Assembly (NCBI RefSeq): GCF_014651495.1
Contig: NZ_BMWZ01000001.1
Span: forward strand, 498,575 to 562,574
DNA length: 64,000 nt
From: Algibacter mikhailovii
GTDB lineage: Bacteria; Bacteroidota; Bacteroidia; Flavobacteriales; Flavobacteriaceae
Direction: 5' to 3'
The position numbers and the translations under genes are program-made. A model generated the notes under the pieces. The model saw only the letters and a list, made by a program, of their open reading frames with translations, had not been told where the DNA came from and did no database searches. Numbering within the stretch: the stretch's first letter is position 1; each line of letters starts with the position of its first letter. Below are positions 9,945 to 19,220 of this stretch, one piece after another.

Positions 9945-10883
9945 GAACGGACCCTTTGATAAAAGGTAATACTATTTTAAAAGAAAATATTGATCTAACA
10001 AATTTATGATCATATAGATTAGATAAATAATAACTTATTAGTTATTAGAGATGATTTATATCCTGTATTCGGCGGAGAGAATAAAGGGTGGGAAATGGAC
10101 TTAATTGGACCATTTATTTTAAAACAAAAGTTTAATGCTATTGTAAGTTCTGGAGGTGTACAATCTAATCGTTGCCGAGTTGTTACCATATTTTCGGCCA
10201 TGTATAAATTGGATTGTACACTTGTTTTGCACGGCGATAAAGAAAGCTTTTTTTCACAATCAGGTAATGCCAAAATAATTAGAGATACAGGAGTTTCTCT
10301 TTTTTTTTGCGAATGAAGTTCTATTGGAGCAGAAATGAATAAAGTCATGTTAATGTATAAAGGGGAAAAATTAAATCCTTATTACTTACAAGGCGGTGGT
10401 CATACTCTCGAGGGTGGTAAAGCATATATTGATGCCATTTCTGTGTTTAATAATGAACAATCATTATTCCTGATTATATTTTTTTGGCAACTGGAACAGA
10501 ATCTACACAAGCTGGAATAATGACCGGCTTAGACAAGCATCATTTACCGTCCAAAGTTATAGGTATTTCAGTAGGTAGAAACAGAGAAAGGGCTGAAGAA
10601 ATTGTTACAAAGTTTTATAAGGAATTATGTGTACGATTCAATATTGTATATCAAAATAGAAACACCATAGTTCTTGATGAATATATGTGTGAAGGTTATC
10701 AAAAATACAACGATGAAATATTTGAAATTTCTAATGAATCAATTGCGCAATATGGGTTTGCTTGAGATAGCACATATATAGCAAAGGCCTTTTATGGAAT
10801 GGAAAAATATAAAAACAAATAAAATAAAGGGTAAAATTCTATTCTGGCATACTGGCGGAATTCTTAACTACCTGGCTCAGTAA
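9945..10883 (+). pseudogene. decayed PLP enzyme, ACC deaminase / D-cysteine desulfhydrase family
   Basis: The pieces, read across frames, give a fold-type II PLP enzyme in the right order: VIRDDLYPVFGGENKGWEMD, AIVSSGGVQSNRCR, LQGGGHTLEGGKAY, FLATGTESTQAGIMTG, VIGISVGRNRERAEE, YQKYNDEIFE, KAFYGMEKY and ILFWHTGGILNYLAQ. Breaks include a TAG near 10020, TGA at 10314 and 10763, and frameshifts near 10460 and 10805. The PLP lysine in the GGxNK motif survives, but the following Arg-Lys usual in the family is lost. The 5' end is blurred, so the start is approximate. Homologues act on D-cysteine, ACC or related D-amino acids. Here it probably served the amino-acid decoration of the glycan. Clearly non-functional. 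Confidence 0.85.
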
Positions 10884-10893
10884 AAACTAAACA

Positions 10894-11839
10894 ATGATTA
10901 CATTAATTGAAAATAAAAATGAATGGGATTCTTTTTTAGAAAATTGTCAATTTTGATTTTTATCATACATATGAATACCATAATATTTTAAAAAGGAAGA
11001 ATGAATCTCCCATTTTAATCACTTATGATGACGGTGATATTAAAATTGGCTTTCCATTTTTTAAACGAAGGATATTTGAAACTGATTATTATGACTTAAC
11101 TACTGTTCACGGGTACTTAGGTCCTGTTTTAAATAAATTATATAATTCAATTTTTGAATCAGAATTAAATAAGTGTTTGTTTAAAAATAATTTTATTTCT
11201 GCGTTTTGCAAGTTGAATCCTTTTTTGCCTAGTCAAGAAGAAATATTACATTCTGTTGGAGAAATAATGGATGTAAGTGTTCTTGTTTATATTGATTTAA
11301 ATTTAACTTTAGAAGAACAATTTAATAAGTATTCAAAGAACCTGAAAAGGCATCTCAAAAAAGTTAGAGAAGCCTGTTATATTAAAAGGCTGAATCAGAA
11401 TAAGAAATATAAGGTTTTATTCAGGTGTATTATGAAATTATAGATAGATTAGAAACCTCTAATTCGTTTTATTATTCAAGAGATTATTTTAATGCAATTT
11501 TAAATAATGATTTATTTAAAAGGGAGATTTACATTTCAGTTTTAAAGGAAACAAAATTGCTGCTGGAGTATTATTTGTTAAAACTAAGAATTTAATACAA
11601 GCTGAGCTTATCGCTACATCTTCTGAATTTTTGCACTTAAGTCCATCAAAAATCGTAATTGATGAAATGAGAATTCTTGCTACAAAAGAAGGCAAACAAT
11701 CCATTATTAATCTTGGAGGTGGATCTGATGGTATTCATGGAAATATATTATAAACCATAAAATTTATAATCATTTAGTTAAAACAAATTTAAATGGTAAC
11801 GCTATCAATAAGGACTTCTTTCCGTTATACAGAAATTAG
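10894..11839 (+). pseudogene. decayed FemAB/GNAT-like gene, paralogue of the gene at 14299
   Basis: Pieces in successive frames match the intact protein at 14299-15333 from end to end: MITLIENKNEWDSFLE, DFYHTYEYHNILKRKNESPI, HGYLGPVLNK, FCKLNPFLPSQEE, SKNLKRHLKKV, FLHLSPSKIVIDEMRI, NLGGGSDG and DFFPLYRN. Frameshifts lie near 10953, 11420 and 11545. About 20 codons after the NLGGG motif are missing, followed by a further frame change before the final PLYRN. It begins 11 bp after the PLP pseudogene, so both were probably one operon. The family joins amino acids or acyl groups to lipid- or glycan-linked acceptors. Confidence 0.85.
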
Positions 11840-11858
11840 AATTTAAATATAGATTAAT

Positions 11859-11892
11859 GATTTTACAAAATAAAATTGGTATTTGTAAAATC
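11859..11892. repeat. perfect 11-bp inverted repeat after the pseudogenes
   Basis: Arms 11859-11869 and 11882-11892 pair perfectly over 11 bp around a 12-base loop, only 20 bp after the last codon of the FemAB-like pseudogene. A T-rich tract follows some 10 bases later. It may be the old transcription terminator of the decayed operon. The distance to the T run makes this uncertain. Confidence 0.4.
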
Positions 11893-12490
11893 TAAAAAAT
11901 TATTTTTTTTACAGTAGGGAATAAAATTAGGAGATTTATATTGATTTTATTTTAAGAAGAGCACTTAATTTTAATATTTTATCTAACTTAAAAATAGAAT
12001 AGAAACTACTCTAGATACTTACTTAACCAAAACTAAGTAGGAATACAATAATTCACGTTGTATGGATATTTAGTACTCTTTATGCTACTAACTAGATAAT
12101 ATTCCTAATAAAAGACTAAGAAAAAGCTTTAAAATATAATTATAAAAAACAATTTGCGTTCTTAGGTTATCAAAGCTTTATTTACGTTTCAAACATCGTT
12201 ATATTTTTCTTACTAGAAAAGCATTCTATTCTAGAACTATTTATAGTTAAACAATTTATAATGGCCCCACCCTAGAGCTAATCTGACGTGTTTTATACTG
12301 AGTTATCACATAAAGCATAGACAAAAACAAGTTATTTTCAAGAATAAAACTACGCTTTGTCGTATTTTTTTAAATTATTATTATTTCAACGATAAAAAAA
12401 GAGATAAGAACGTATTAATGTTTTTAACCTATCATATTAGAAAAGATAATATTATTTTTGATAAAAACTAATAAACAGAATTATTGAATA
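11893..12490. other. intergenic stretch upstream of the phosphoglycosyl transferase
   Basis: Roughly 600 bases of AT-rich DNA without a recognisable gene. It should contain the promoter of the gene at 12491, but I found no convincing TAnnTTTG element. No repeat or hairpin stood out. Confidence 0.45.
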
Positions 12491-13111
12491 ATGTACCGTA
12501 ATTACTTCAAAAGAATTTTTGACTTTCTTTTAGCATTAATAGGATTAATTATCCTATTACCAATCGCACTAATTGTTTATTTTACTTTGGTATTTGTTAA
12601 TAAAGGGAATCCCTTTTTTTTCCAAGAAAGACCGGGTAGAAATGAAAAAGTTTTCAGCATAATGAAATTTAAATCTATGACTGATAAAAAAGATGAGAAT
12701 GGCAAGCTATTACCTGATGCAGATAGGGTAACCAAATTTGGCACCTTTATAAGAAAAACGTCTTTGGATGAAATTCCGCAACTAATAAATATACTAAAGG
12801 GAGACATGAGTTTGATAGGTCCGCGCCCACTAAGAGTTCATTACCTTCCCTATTACACAGAAAAGGAAAGTATCAGACATAGCATAAGACCTGGGGTTAC
12901 TGGCCTTGCGCAAATTTCAGGGAGAAACCTTTTAAGTTGGGATGATAAACTGGCTAAAGATGTAGAATATGTAGAAAACTTATCATTTTACAATGACCTT
13001 TTGATTTTTTTCAAAACAATACGTAAAGTCTTTGATTACGATAATACAGTATTCGACCCTAATATGTTAGATTTAGAGGAATTGCGTCGTGGAAACTTCA
13101 ATAAGGGATAA
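12491..13111 (+). CDS. undecaprenyl-phosphate phosphoglycosyl transferase (PglC type)
   Basis: A 206-residue small monotopic phosphoglycosyl transferase, the minimal catalytic form. One hydrophobic re-entrant segment spans residues 11-36, then FFFQERPGRNEKVFSIMKF, RKTSLDEIPQL with the catalytic Asp93-Glu94 pair, GDMSLIGPRPL and RPGVTGLAQISGRN. It moves a sugar phosphate (often di-N-acetylbacillosamine or a related amino sugar) from UDP-sugar to undecaprenyl phosphate and so starts repeat-unit synthesis at the cytoplasmic membrane. The length is typical for PglC-like enzymes without the extra WbaP/WcaJ membrane domains. The sugar is not predictable from sequence. Confidence 0.93.
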   Translation: MYRNYFKRIFDFLLALIGLIILLPIALIVYFTLVFVNKGNPFFFQERPGRNEKVFSIMKFKSMTDKKDENGKLLPDADRVTKFGTFIRKTSLDEIPQLINILKGDMSLIGPRPLRVHYLPYYTEKESIRHSIRPGVTGLAQISGRNLLSWDDKLAKDVEYVENLSFYNDLLIFFKTIRKVFDYDNTVFDPNMLDLEELRRGNFNKG

Positions 13112-13244
13112 TATTCGATATTAATCTTTTTAAATTCAAGTACTTAAACCAATTTTTTAAACTAATTTTGATTTATTGATATTAATAAAGAAATAAAAAA
13201 CACTATTTTTCTGAAATAAGATATCAGAAAAAATCCCTCGAAAA

Positions 13245-14273
13245 ATGAAAGAAATCAACATACTTTTTACCTGCGCAGGTCGGCGAAATTACCTCATAAA
13301 TTATTTTAAGGAAGCCCTTAAAGGAGAAGGTAACGTCATAGCGGTGGATGAACAAATGATTGCTCCCGCCATGTATGACGCCGATATTGCTATAAAAGTA
13401 CCAAGTATATATGCCGCTAATTACATAGAAGAATTATTAAAAATTGTAACAGCGCATTCAATTTCAGCTGTTATCTCTTTAAACGATTTAGAACTTCCAA
13501 TTTTATCAAAATGCAAAGAATTATTTAAAAATCAAGGTGCACAAGTAATCATTTCAAATTCAGATATCATTGATACATGTTTTGATAAGTGGAAAACATA
13601 CAACTTTATAAAGGAGTTAGGTTTAAATACGCCTAAATCTTATATAAAATTAGATGAGGCAATTGAAGATATTGAAAAAGGTGAACTAGAGTTTCCTATA
13701 GTTTTAAAACCGCGCTGGGGAAGCGGCTCCATAGGCTTAGATTTTCCAGAAACAATTGAAGAATTAAAACTTTCTTACCTCCGCCAAAAGTTAGTTCTTC
13801 AGAAAAGTCAGCTGAATAGAATTAATAAAGTTGATCCAATATTTGATATTATAATACAGGAAAAAGTAACAGGTAATGAATTTGGAATTGACGTCATAAA
13901 TGATTTTAATGGTAATTATTTTGGAACTTTTTCCAAGCAAAAATTAGCAATGCGTTCAGGAGAAACAGATAAGGCCAAATCTATTATAGATAAGCAATTT
14001 GAAAAATTAGGTAAGGAAATTAGTAAAAACCTTAAACATATTGGGATTGTAGACTGTGATGTCTTTGTTGTTGACAACCAACTCTATTTACTCGAAATTA
14101 ATCCAAGATTTGGTGGTGGATACCCCTTCACACATGAAGCAGGACTTAACCTAGCCGCAATTTATATAGCTTGGTTGAAAGGAGATGGTAATGAAAGTTT
14201 ATTAAAATATAATAATTATAAAGAAAATTTAATCTTTTCAAAATGTGACAGATTAATGCAAATGGGAAATTAA
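13245..14273 (+). CDS. ATP-grasp ligase, PylC / carbamoyl-phosphate-synthase-like
   Basis: A 342-residue ATP-grasp enzyme. The N-terminal pre-ATP-grasp Rossmann part starts INILFTCAGRRNYLINYF. The central domain has FPIVLKPRWGSGSIGLDF, the ATP-binding Lys and glycine loop, and IIQEKVTGNEFGIDVINDF. The end has GIVDCDVFVVDNQLYLLEIN and PRFGGGYPF, where Asp/Glu/Asn bind magnesium. Such proteins often sit between a PglC-like transferase and a FemAB-like gene in flavobacterial glycan clusters. Coupling an amino acid to an amino sugar is the likely role, but that is inference. It ends 25 bp before the FemAB-like gene, implying an operon. Confidence 0.85.
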   Translation: MKEINILFTCAGRRNYLINYFKEALKGEGNVIAVDEQMIAPAMYDADIAIKVPSIYAANYIEELLKIVTAHSISAVISLNDLELPILSKCKELFKNQGAQVIISNSDIIDTCFDKWKTYNFIKELGLNTPKSYIKLDEAIEDIEKGELEFPIVLKPRWGSGSIGLDFPETIEELKLSYLRQKLVLQKSQLNRINKVDPIFDIIIQEKVTGNEFGIDVINDFNGNYFGTFSKQKLAMRSGETDKAKSIIDKQFEKLGKEISKNLKHIGIVDCDVFVVDNQLYLLEINPRFGGGYPFTHEAGLNLAAIYIAWLKGDGNESLLKYNNYKENLIFSKCDRLMQMGN

Positions 14274-14298
14274 TTGCTGTTATGCTGAAATTAAAAAA

Positions 14299-15333
14299 AT
14301 GATTGAAATAATAACCACCAAAGATAAATGGCAAAACCTATTGGCCAAATTCGACACTTACGATGTATATCATACTTATGATTACCATATGATTACGAAA
14401 TCGGAAAACGAAAGACCTATTCTGATAAAGTACACGAATAACACGACTACAATAGGAATTCCCCTTTTATTAAGAAACATTAAAAATACGATGTACCGGG
14501 ATGCCACCTCTGTATATGGTTATAGTGGTCCATTGTCTAAAGGTGTAACAAAAGATTTTGACAACAGCCGTTTTGTAGAAGTATTAACACAATATTTTAT
14601 TAAACATGATGTCATTTCAATATTTTCTAGACTAAATCCCTTTATTCCCAACCAAAACAAATTACTAAAAAACTTTGGCGAAATATTGCAGTCTGGTAAA
14701 GTTGTCAATATAAATTTAAAATTAGATAAGGTAATACAAAGGCAGAATTATCATAGAAGATTAAAAAATCATATAAATAAATCAAGGAAAAGCTGTACTG
14801 TAATTAAATCAAATAGCTTGGATGATATAGATGTTTTTATGGATATCTATAATGAAAATATGGCTAGGGTAAATGCGCAAAAAAACTATTATTTTAAGAG
14901 AGAATATTTCGTAAAACTTTTAGAAAGCAAAGATTTTGAAACTGAGATCTATTTTGCTTTAGAAAATACTACTAAAAAGATTATATCTGGTGCCATGTTT
15001 TTTAAAACTAATTCTATTATTCAATACCATTTATCGGGTACAAGAGAGGAGTTCTTACACCTTATGCCAACAAAACTACTCATTGATGAGATGAGACTAA
15101 ATGCACCGTGTAATACCTTTAATTTTTTAAACCTAGGAGGAGGTTTAGGTGCTAGTGAAAATGATTCTCTATTTAAGTTTAAATCATCTTTTTCTGATGA
15201 GCACCATTCTTTTTATATTTGGAAGTTAATTACAAATAAACGGGCCTATAATGAAATTTGTGCAAACAATAACACCTTAAATACAGATTCGACATTTTTC
15301 CCGTTATATAGACAAAACGAAAATGTCACATAA
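14299..15333 (+). CDS. FemAB/GNAT-like acyl- or aminoacyl-transferase
   Basis: A 344-residue protein with the two-GNAT-fold layout of FemAB/lipid II aminoacyltransferase relatives. Visible stretches are YHTYDYHMITKSENERP, YGYSGPLSKG, FSRLNPFIPNQ, YHRRLKNHINKSRKSC, NAQKNYYFKREYF, QYHLSGTREEF and FLNLGGGLG. These enzymes use aminoacyl-tRNA or acyl-CoA to modify an amino group on a lipid-linked glycan. It follows the ATP-grasp gene by 25 bp. A broken paralogue lies at 10894-11839, upstream of the phosphoglycosyl transferase, so this copy may have replaced it. Donor and acceptor are unknown. Confidence 0.75.
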   Translation: MIEIITTKDKWQNLLAKFDTYDVYHTYDYHMITKSENERPILIKYTNNTTTIGIPLLLRNIKNTMYRDATSVYGYSGPLSKGVTKDFDNSRFVEVLTQYFIKHDVISIFSRLNPFIPNQNKLLKNFGEILQSGKVVNINLKLDKVIQRQNYHRRLKNHINKSRKSCTVIKSNSLDDIDVFMDIYNENMARVNAQKNYYFKREYFVKLLESKDFETEIYFALENTTKKIISGAMFFKTNSIIQYHLSGTREEFLHLMPTKLLIDEMRLNAPCNTFNFLNLGGGLGASENDSLFKFKSSFSDEHHSFYIWKLITNKRAYNEICANNNTLNTDSTFFPLYRQNENVT

Positions 15334-15692
15334 TTAAACAGCAATTGAACTTTTTATGGTTTACGACCCTTTTGTAACATATCCATTTAGAGGGAATTCA
15401 TAAGGATCTTAAAAAAACAATATTTCTGTTTTTAGCTTAATTCTTAAAAATAGAAATTGGTCTTATATAAGACCAAAAAAGTATAATATTGCTAAAACTT
15501 AAAACAATTTATTTTTAGTTCCGATAAAAGGCATAATCAACAATAAGATGGTACAAAATACAATAATGAAAGGCGAATAAATGCTTAGTTTTAATTATTT
15601 TTGTTCACAGTATATTTTATTAGAAATTGGAAATATTAGTCCTATATTTGTAGGAAAATATTTAACCCAAATTTCATTCAATTAAATTACTA
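15334..15692. other. intergenic stretch, no recognised gene
   Basis: There are 359 bases between two same-strand genes. Near 15458-15476 the word GGTCTTATATAAGACC forms a short perfect palindrome, which could be a regulator site. Otherwise I see nothing. Confidence 0.4.
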
Positions 15693-16934
15693 ATGGAAAA
15701 AAAAAATAGTCCCTTTTCCTCTCGTACTTTTCAAGATATTTGGAAAAAGAAGTTTATTCCGAATAAAACGATAAACACTTTTAAGTTTCTAGACGGCATC
15801 AGTTTTTATAAAAACAATCCTTTTATTTATTGTAACGTTGGTAAAAACTTAACTAAGGGTAATGCTTATACATTGGGCGACTACGCCGATTATAAAAATA
15901 AGACTTTTATTATTTATGATGTGATTCCTCATTTGAATAAAGAATGTGAACATACACCTCCAAGTATGGGGCTATTAAAAACCATTCAATATCCTGGGTT
16001 CTTAATTGATTTAGATAAATTCAAAAATATAGACGACTATCTTTTAAATTCTTTTAGCAAAGGGACAAGATCAAAATTACGTAAATATATTAAGCGTTTA
16101 CATGGCTGTTTTGACATATCTACTAAAATGTTTTATGGAGATATTGACACACAACAATATAATGACTTATTCGATGAATTCAAGCTTTTATTAGAGAAAC
16201 GATATTCAGAAAAACAGATGTATAATAATAATATGCAGCCCTGTGAATGGAATTTTTATAAAGAAATTGCTTATCCTTTAATATTAGAAAAAAAAGCATC
16301 TCTATTTGTAATATATAATGGTAAAAAACCCATAGCAATAACACTATGTTATCATTCAAAAAACGCTTTGATAGATGCTATAACAGTATTTGATATTGAC
16401 TATGCAAAATTTAATGTCGGATACGTCAACAACCTAAAGCTTATGCAATGGTGTTTTGATAATAATATAACCGTTTTTGACTTCTCTAAAGGCGCATTCC
16501 AATATAAAGAAAGAATGTGTACGCTTCAATATAATTTTGAATATCATATCATTTATGATAAAAAATCAATTATATCAAAACTAACAGCCTATACTTATTA
16601 TAACTATCTGGAATTTAAAACATATTTACGTTCAAAGCAAATGGATGTAAAATTACATGCGCTTAGCTATCGTATTTTATATAAGAATAAATCACATCAA
16701 AAAAGAGACTGTGAAATAACTAAATTAAGTAAGTTGCCAATTACAAACGCTTTAGAAAAAATAAATATTAAAAAGGATCCTAATTATCTAGGCTTATCAA
16801 AATCTGTGAACAACTTTCTTTATTTAACAGCTAAATCATATGAACATATTGAATCTTATAAAGTGAATGACCAGAAGGACACCTATATTCTTGCCAGTGA
16901 TTCACTTATTCAACAATTAAAATATACCGAGTAA
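15693..16934 (+). CDS. GNAT-fold acetyltransferase-like protein (Acetyltransf_6 / BioF2-like)
   Basis: A 413-residue protein with the Acetyltransf_6 (formerly BioF2-like) layout. Marks are FSKGTRSKLRKYIKRL, LFVIYNGKKPIAITLCYH, and the family signature VFDFSKGAFQYKERMC. Members occur often in capsule and cellulose clusters and are thought to acylate sugars or amino sugars with an acyl-CoA or acyl carrier. The C-terminal 130 residues after the signature look like an added, lysine-rich tail without a match I know. The stop is 4 bp before the next ATG, so it is co-transcribed with the SGNH hydrolase. Confidence 0.75.
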   Translation: MEKKNSPFSSRTFQDIWKKKFIPNKTINTFKFLDGISFYKNNPFIYCNVGKNLTKGNAYTLGDYADYKNKTFIIYDVIPHLNKECEHTPPSMGLLKTIQYPGFLIDLDKFKNIDDYLLNSFSKGTRSKLRKYIKRLHGCFDISTKMFYGDIDTQQYNDLFDEFKLLLEKRYSEKQMYNNNMQPCEWNFYKEIAYPLILEKKASLFVIYNGKKPIAITLCYHSKNALIDAITVFDIDYAKFNVGYVNNLKLMQWCFDNNITVFDFSKGAFQYKERMCTLQYNFEYHIIYDKKSIISKLTAYTYYNYLEFKTYLRSKQMDVKLHALSYRILYKNKSHQKRDCEITKLSKLPITNALEKINIKKDPNYLGLSKSVNNFLYLTAKSYEHIESYKVNDQKDTYILASDSLIQQLKYTE

Positions 16935-16938
16935 TCTT

Positions 16939-17886
16939 ATGAAAAAACTTTTTATAAAATCTGCTTTATATATTATTCTCATCATATTCACTCTGGAAAT
17001 TCTTGTCAGGGTCTTTCATCTCTATAATGAAACACCAACTAGGTATATAGATGATTTTGGGGTGGAAAAAAGTTTACCTAACCAAAATGGCTATGCCGTT
17101 ACAGGCAATAGAAGGCAAAATTTTTCGCAATATCATATAAATAAGTTTGGCTTTAATTCATACAGAGAATTTCGTCCTACTAAAGAAAAGGTTGAAATTG
17201 CGATTATAGGTGACTCCTTTATTGAAGGAATGCATCAGGATTTTTATAATTCTACTGGAAAAAAATTAGAAGAAAAACTTGATAATGTTGAGGTTTATGA
17301 ATATGGTTATGCAGGATATGACCTAGCAAACCAATTGGATCTTATGAGTAAATACAAAGAAGATTTTGAATTAATTGATCATATTGTGATTTATTTAAAA
17401 TACGAAAATGATTTAAAAAACTCAAGTTACACCCCAAATACAGAAAGAATAGCACTATTATCTTCACCAATATTCAAAATAAGAAACGAATTCAAATTAC
17501 TTTCATATGCTTCGGCAATCGGTGTTCTAGATCCTATTAAAGACTTTGTAATTAATATTATGAAGAAAAAGGATGCGAAAAAATCTTTGAAGGAGATCGA
17601 AGAAACCAAAATATCCAACGATTTATTATATTTAGAAAATTTCAAGAAATTAGTGGCTACCTATGGTTTTGATAAACAAAAAGTTTATTTTTTGTTAAAC
17701 ACATCAAAAACAAGTCCTATTTTTCTAGACTATTGCGAATCACATGGATTTCAAATTTTTGATTTTGCAGAGGCTTTTGAAAATTCAAAAAAATCACCTA
17801 CCCTTATTTATGATAAGCATTGGAATAATCATGGCCGAGAATTAATTGCAGAAGTGATTTACAATAACTTAAAAGATAAGCTATAA
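16939..17886 (+). CDS. membrane-anchored SGNH/GDSL hydrolase-like protein
   Basis: A 315-residue protein. An N-terminal hydrophobic segment (about residues 5-23) anchors it or directs export. The SGNH block I motif is IIGDSFIEG with the nucleophile Ser93. Block V is DKHWNNHGRELIAEV near residue 290, with the Asp-x-x-His pair replaced by Asp-Lys-His-Trp as in many AlgX/SGNH-like sugar O-acetyl enzymes. It probably adds or removes acetyl groups on the exported glycan in the periplasm. It is coupled to the preceding GNAT-like gene (4-bp gap), which supports a shared glycan-acylation role. Confidence 0.75.
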   Translation: MKKLFIKSALYIILIIFTLEILVRVFHLYNETPTRYIDDFGVEKSLPNQNGYAVTGNRRQNFSQYHINKFGFNSYREFRPTKEKVEIAIIGDSFIEGMHQDFYNSTGKKLEEKLDNVEVYEYGYAGYDLANQLDLMSKYKEDFELIDHIVIYLKYENDLKNSSYTPNTERIALLSSPIFKIRNEFKLLSYASAIGVLDPIKDFVINIMKKKDAKKSLKEIEETKISNDLLYLENFKKLVATYGFDKQKVYFLLNTSKTSPIFLDYCESHGFQIFDFAEAFENSKKSPTLIYDKHWNNHGRELIAEVIYNNLKDKL

Positions 17887-18106
17887 TTAATCTTGTTATA
17901 AGGCTTTCAAACAAATTCGTATGAAAGCAGAACTTCTCATATTTCTAAACTTAATCGTCTGACAAATTAATACATCTGGCATGCGTTAATATTTGTTAAG
18001 CTTTTCTTCATTCAAAAAGATATCTAGATATTTTCGATACATTTGTTGGTGTTAAAATATTAATAGGATTGCCGTTTTATCGGATCATTAAAAACCATTG
18101 ACCCTT

Positions 18107-19189
18107 ATGAAAAATACAGCCTTATCATCAACTCATGAAGCCTTAGGCGCGAAAATGGTACCTTTTGCTGGTTATAACATGCCAGTACAGTATGAAGGTG
18201 TAAGCATAGAACATGAAACAGTTAGAAATTCGGTTGGGGTTTTTGACGTCTCTCATATGGGCGAATTTTTAATTGAAGGCGAACATGCCCTAGATCTAAT
18301 TCAGCGTGTAACCAGTAATGATGCCTCAAAGTTAAGCATTGGTAAGGCACAATACAGTTGCTTGCCAAATGATGACGGCGGTATTGTTGATGATTTGATA
18401 ATATACAGAATTAAGGACAATACATATTTATTGGTAGTAAACGCCAGTAATATTGAGAAAGATTGGCTTTGGATACAATCCAAAAATAATGTTGGTGCAA
18501 CCATGCGTAATTTAAGTGATGCCTATGCTCTACTGGCCATTCAAGGCCCCAAAGCTATAGAAGCCATGCAAAGCCTTAGCAGTCATGATTTATCAGCTAT
18601 TAAATTTTACAATTTCATTGTTGGTGATTTCGCAGGAGTTGAGCATGTTATTATTTCTGCCACTGGCTATACCGGAAGTGGTGGTTTTGAGATTTATTGT
18701 AAAAACTCTGAAGTAAAACAGATCTGGAATCAAGTATTAGATTCGGGTGCCAAATTTGGTATCAAGCCTATAGGACTGGCAGCTCGTGACACCTTGCGAC
18801 TAGAAATGGGTTACTGCTTATATGGTAATGACATTAGCGATTCTACCTCGCCTATTGAAGCTGGTTTAGGTTGGATTACAAAGTTCACGAAGGAATTCAC
18901 CAACTGGGAAGCCTTAAAAGCAGAAAAAGAACGTGGCCCTGAACGTAAACTTGTTGCTTTTGAATTAGATGAACGCGGTATACCACGTCAAGATTATGAT
19001 ATTGTTGATGATAATGGCCATAAGATTGGTATTGTAACCTCTGGCACCATGTCGCCTTCAATTGGTAAAGGTATTGGTTTGGGCTATGTATCTATTAAAA
19101 ACACACAAATAGGGACTAAAATTTACATTAAAATCAGAAAGAAAACAGTCCTTGCGTCTATTGTAAAACTGCCATTTTATAAAGGATAA
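18107..19189 (+). CDS. gcvT: glycine cleavage system T protein (aminomethyltransferase)
   Basis: A 360-residue folate-dependent aminomethyltransferase. It takes the aminomethyl group from the lipoylated H protein, releases ammonia and makes 5,10-methylene-THF. The N-terminal folate-binding start has [13 protein letters not shown] and [10 protein letters not shown]. Further marks are [29 protein letters not shown] and the C-terminal barrel [22 protein letters not shown] at 18098 would add three residues, but the ATG at 18107 gives the usual family start. It heads a same-strand run with an SDR, a pterin dehydratase and yebC, a common flavobacterial order. Confidence 0.97.
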   Translation: MKNTALSSTHEALGAKMVPFAGYNMPVQYEGVSIEHETVRNSVGVFDVSHMGEFLIEGEHALDLIQRVTSNDASKLSIGKAQYSCLPNDDGGIVDDLIIYRIKDNTYLLVVNASNIEKDWLWIQSKNNVGATMRNLSDAYALLAIQGPKAIEAMQSLSSHDLSAIKFYNFIVGDFAGVEHVIISATGYTGSGGFEIYCKNSEVKQIWNQVLDSGAKFGIKPIGLAARDTLRLEMGYCLYGNDISDSTSPIEAGLGWITKFTKEFTNWEALKAEKERGPERKLVAFELDERGIPRQDYDIVDDNGHKIGIVTSGTMSPSIGKGIGLGYVSIKNTQIGTKIYIKIRKKTVLASIVKLPFYKG

Positions 19190-19220
19190 TAGGTGTACCA
19201 AACCTAGTGTAAAACTTTGA

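Noticed and set aside
10019-10348. 109-codon open frame on the minus strand.
   Set aside because: It lies opposite the PLP pseudogene, whose plus-strand motifs are clear, so the minus-strand frame is a by-product.
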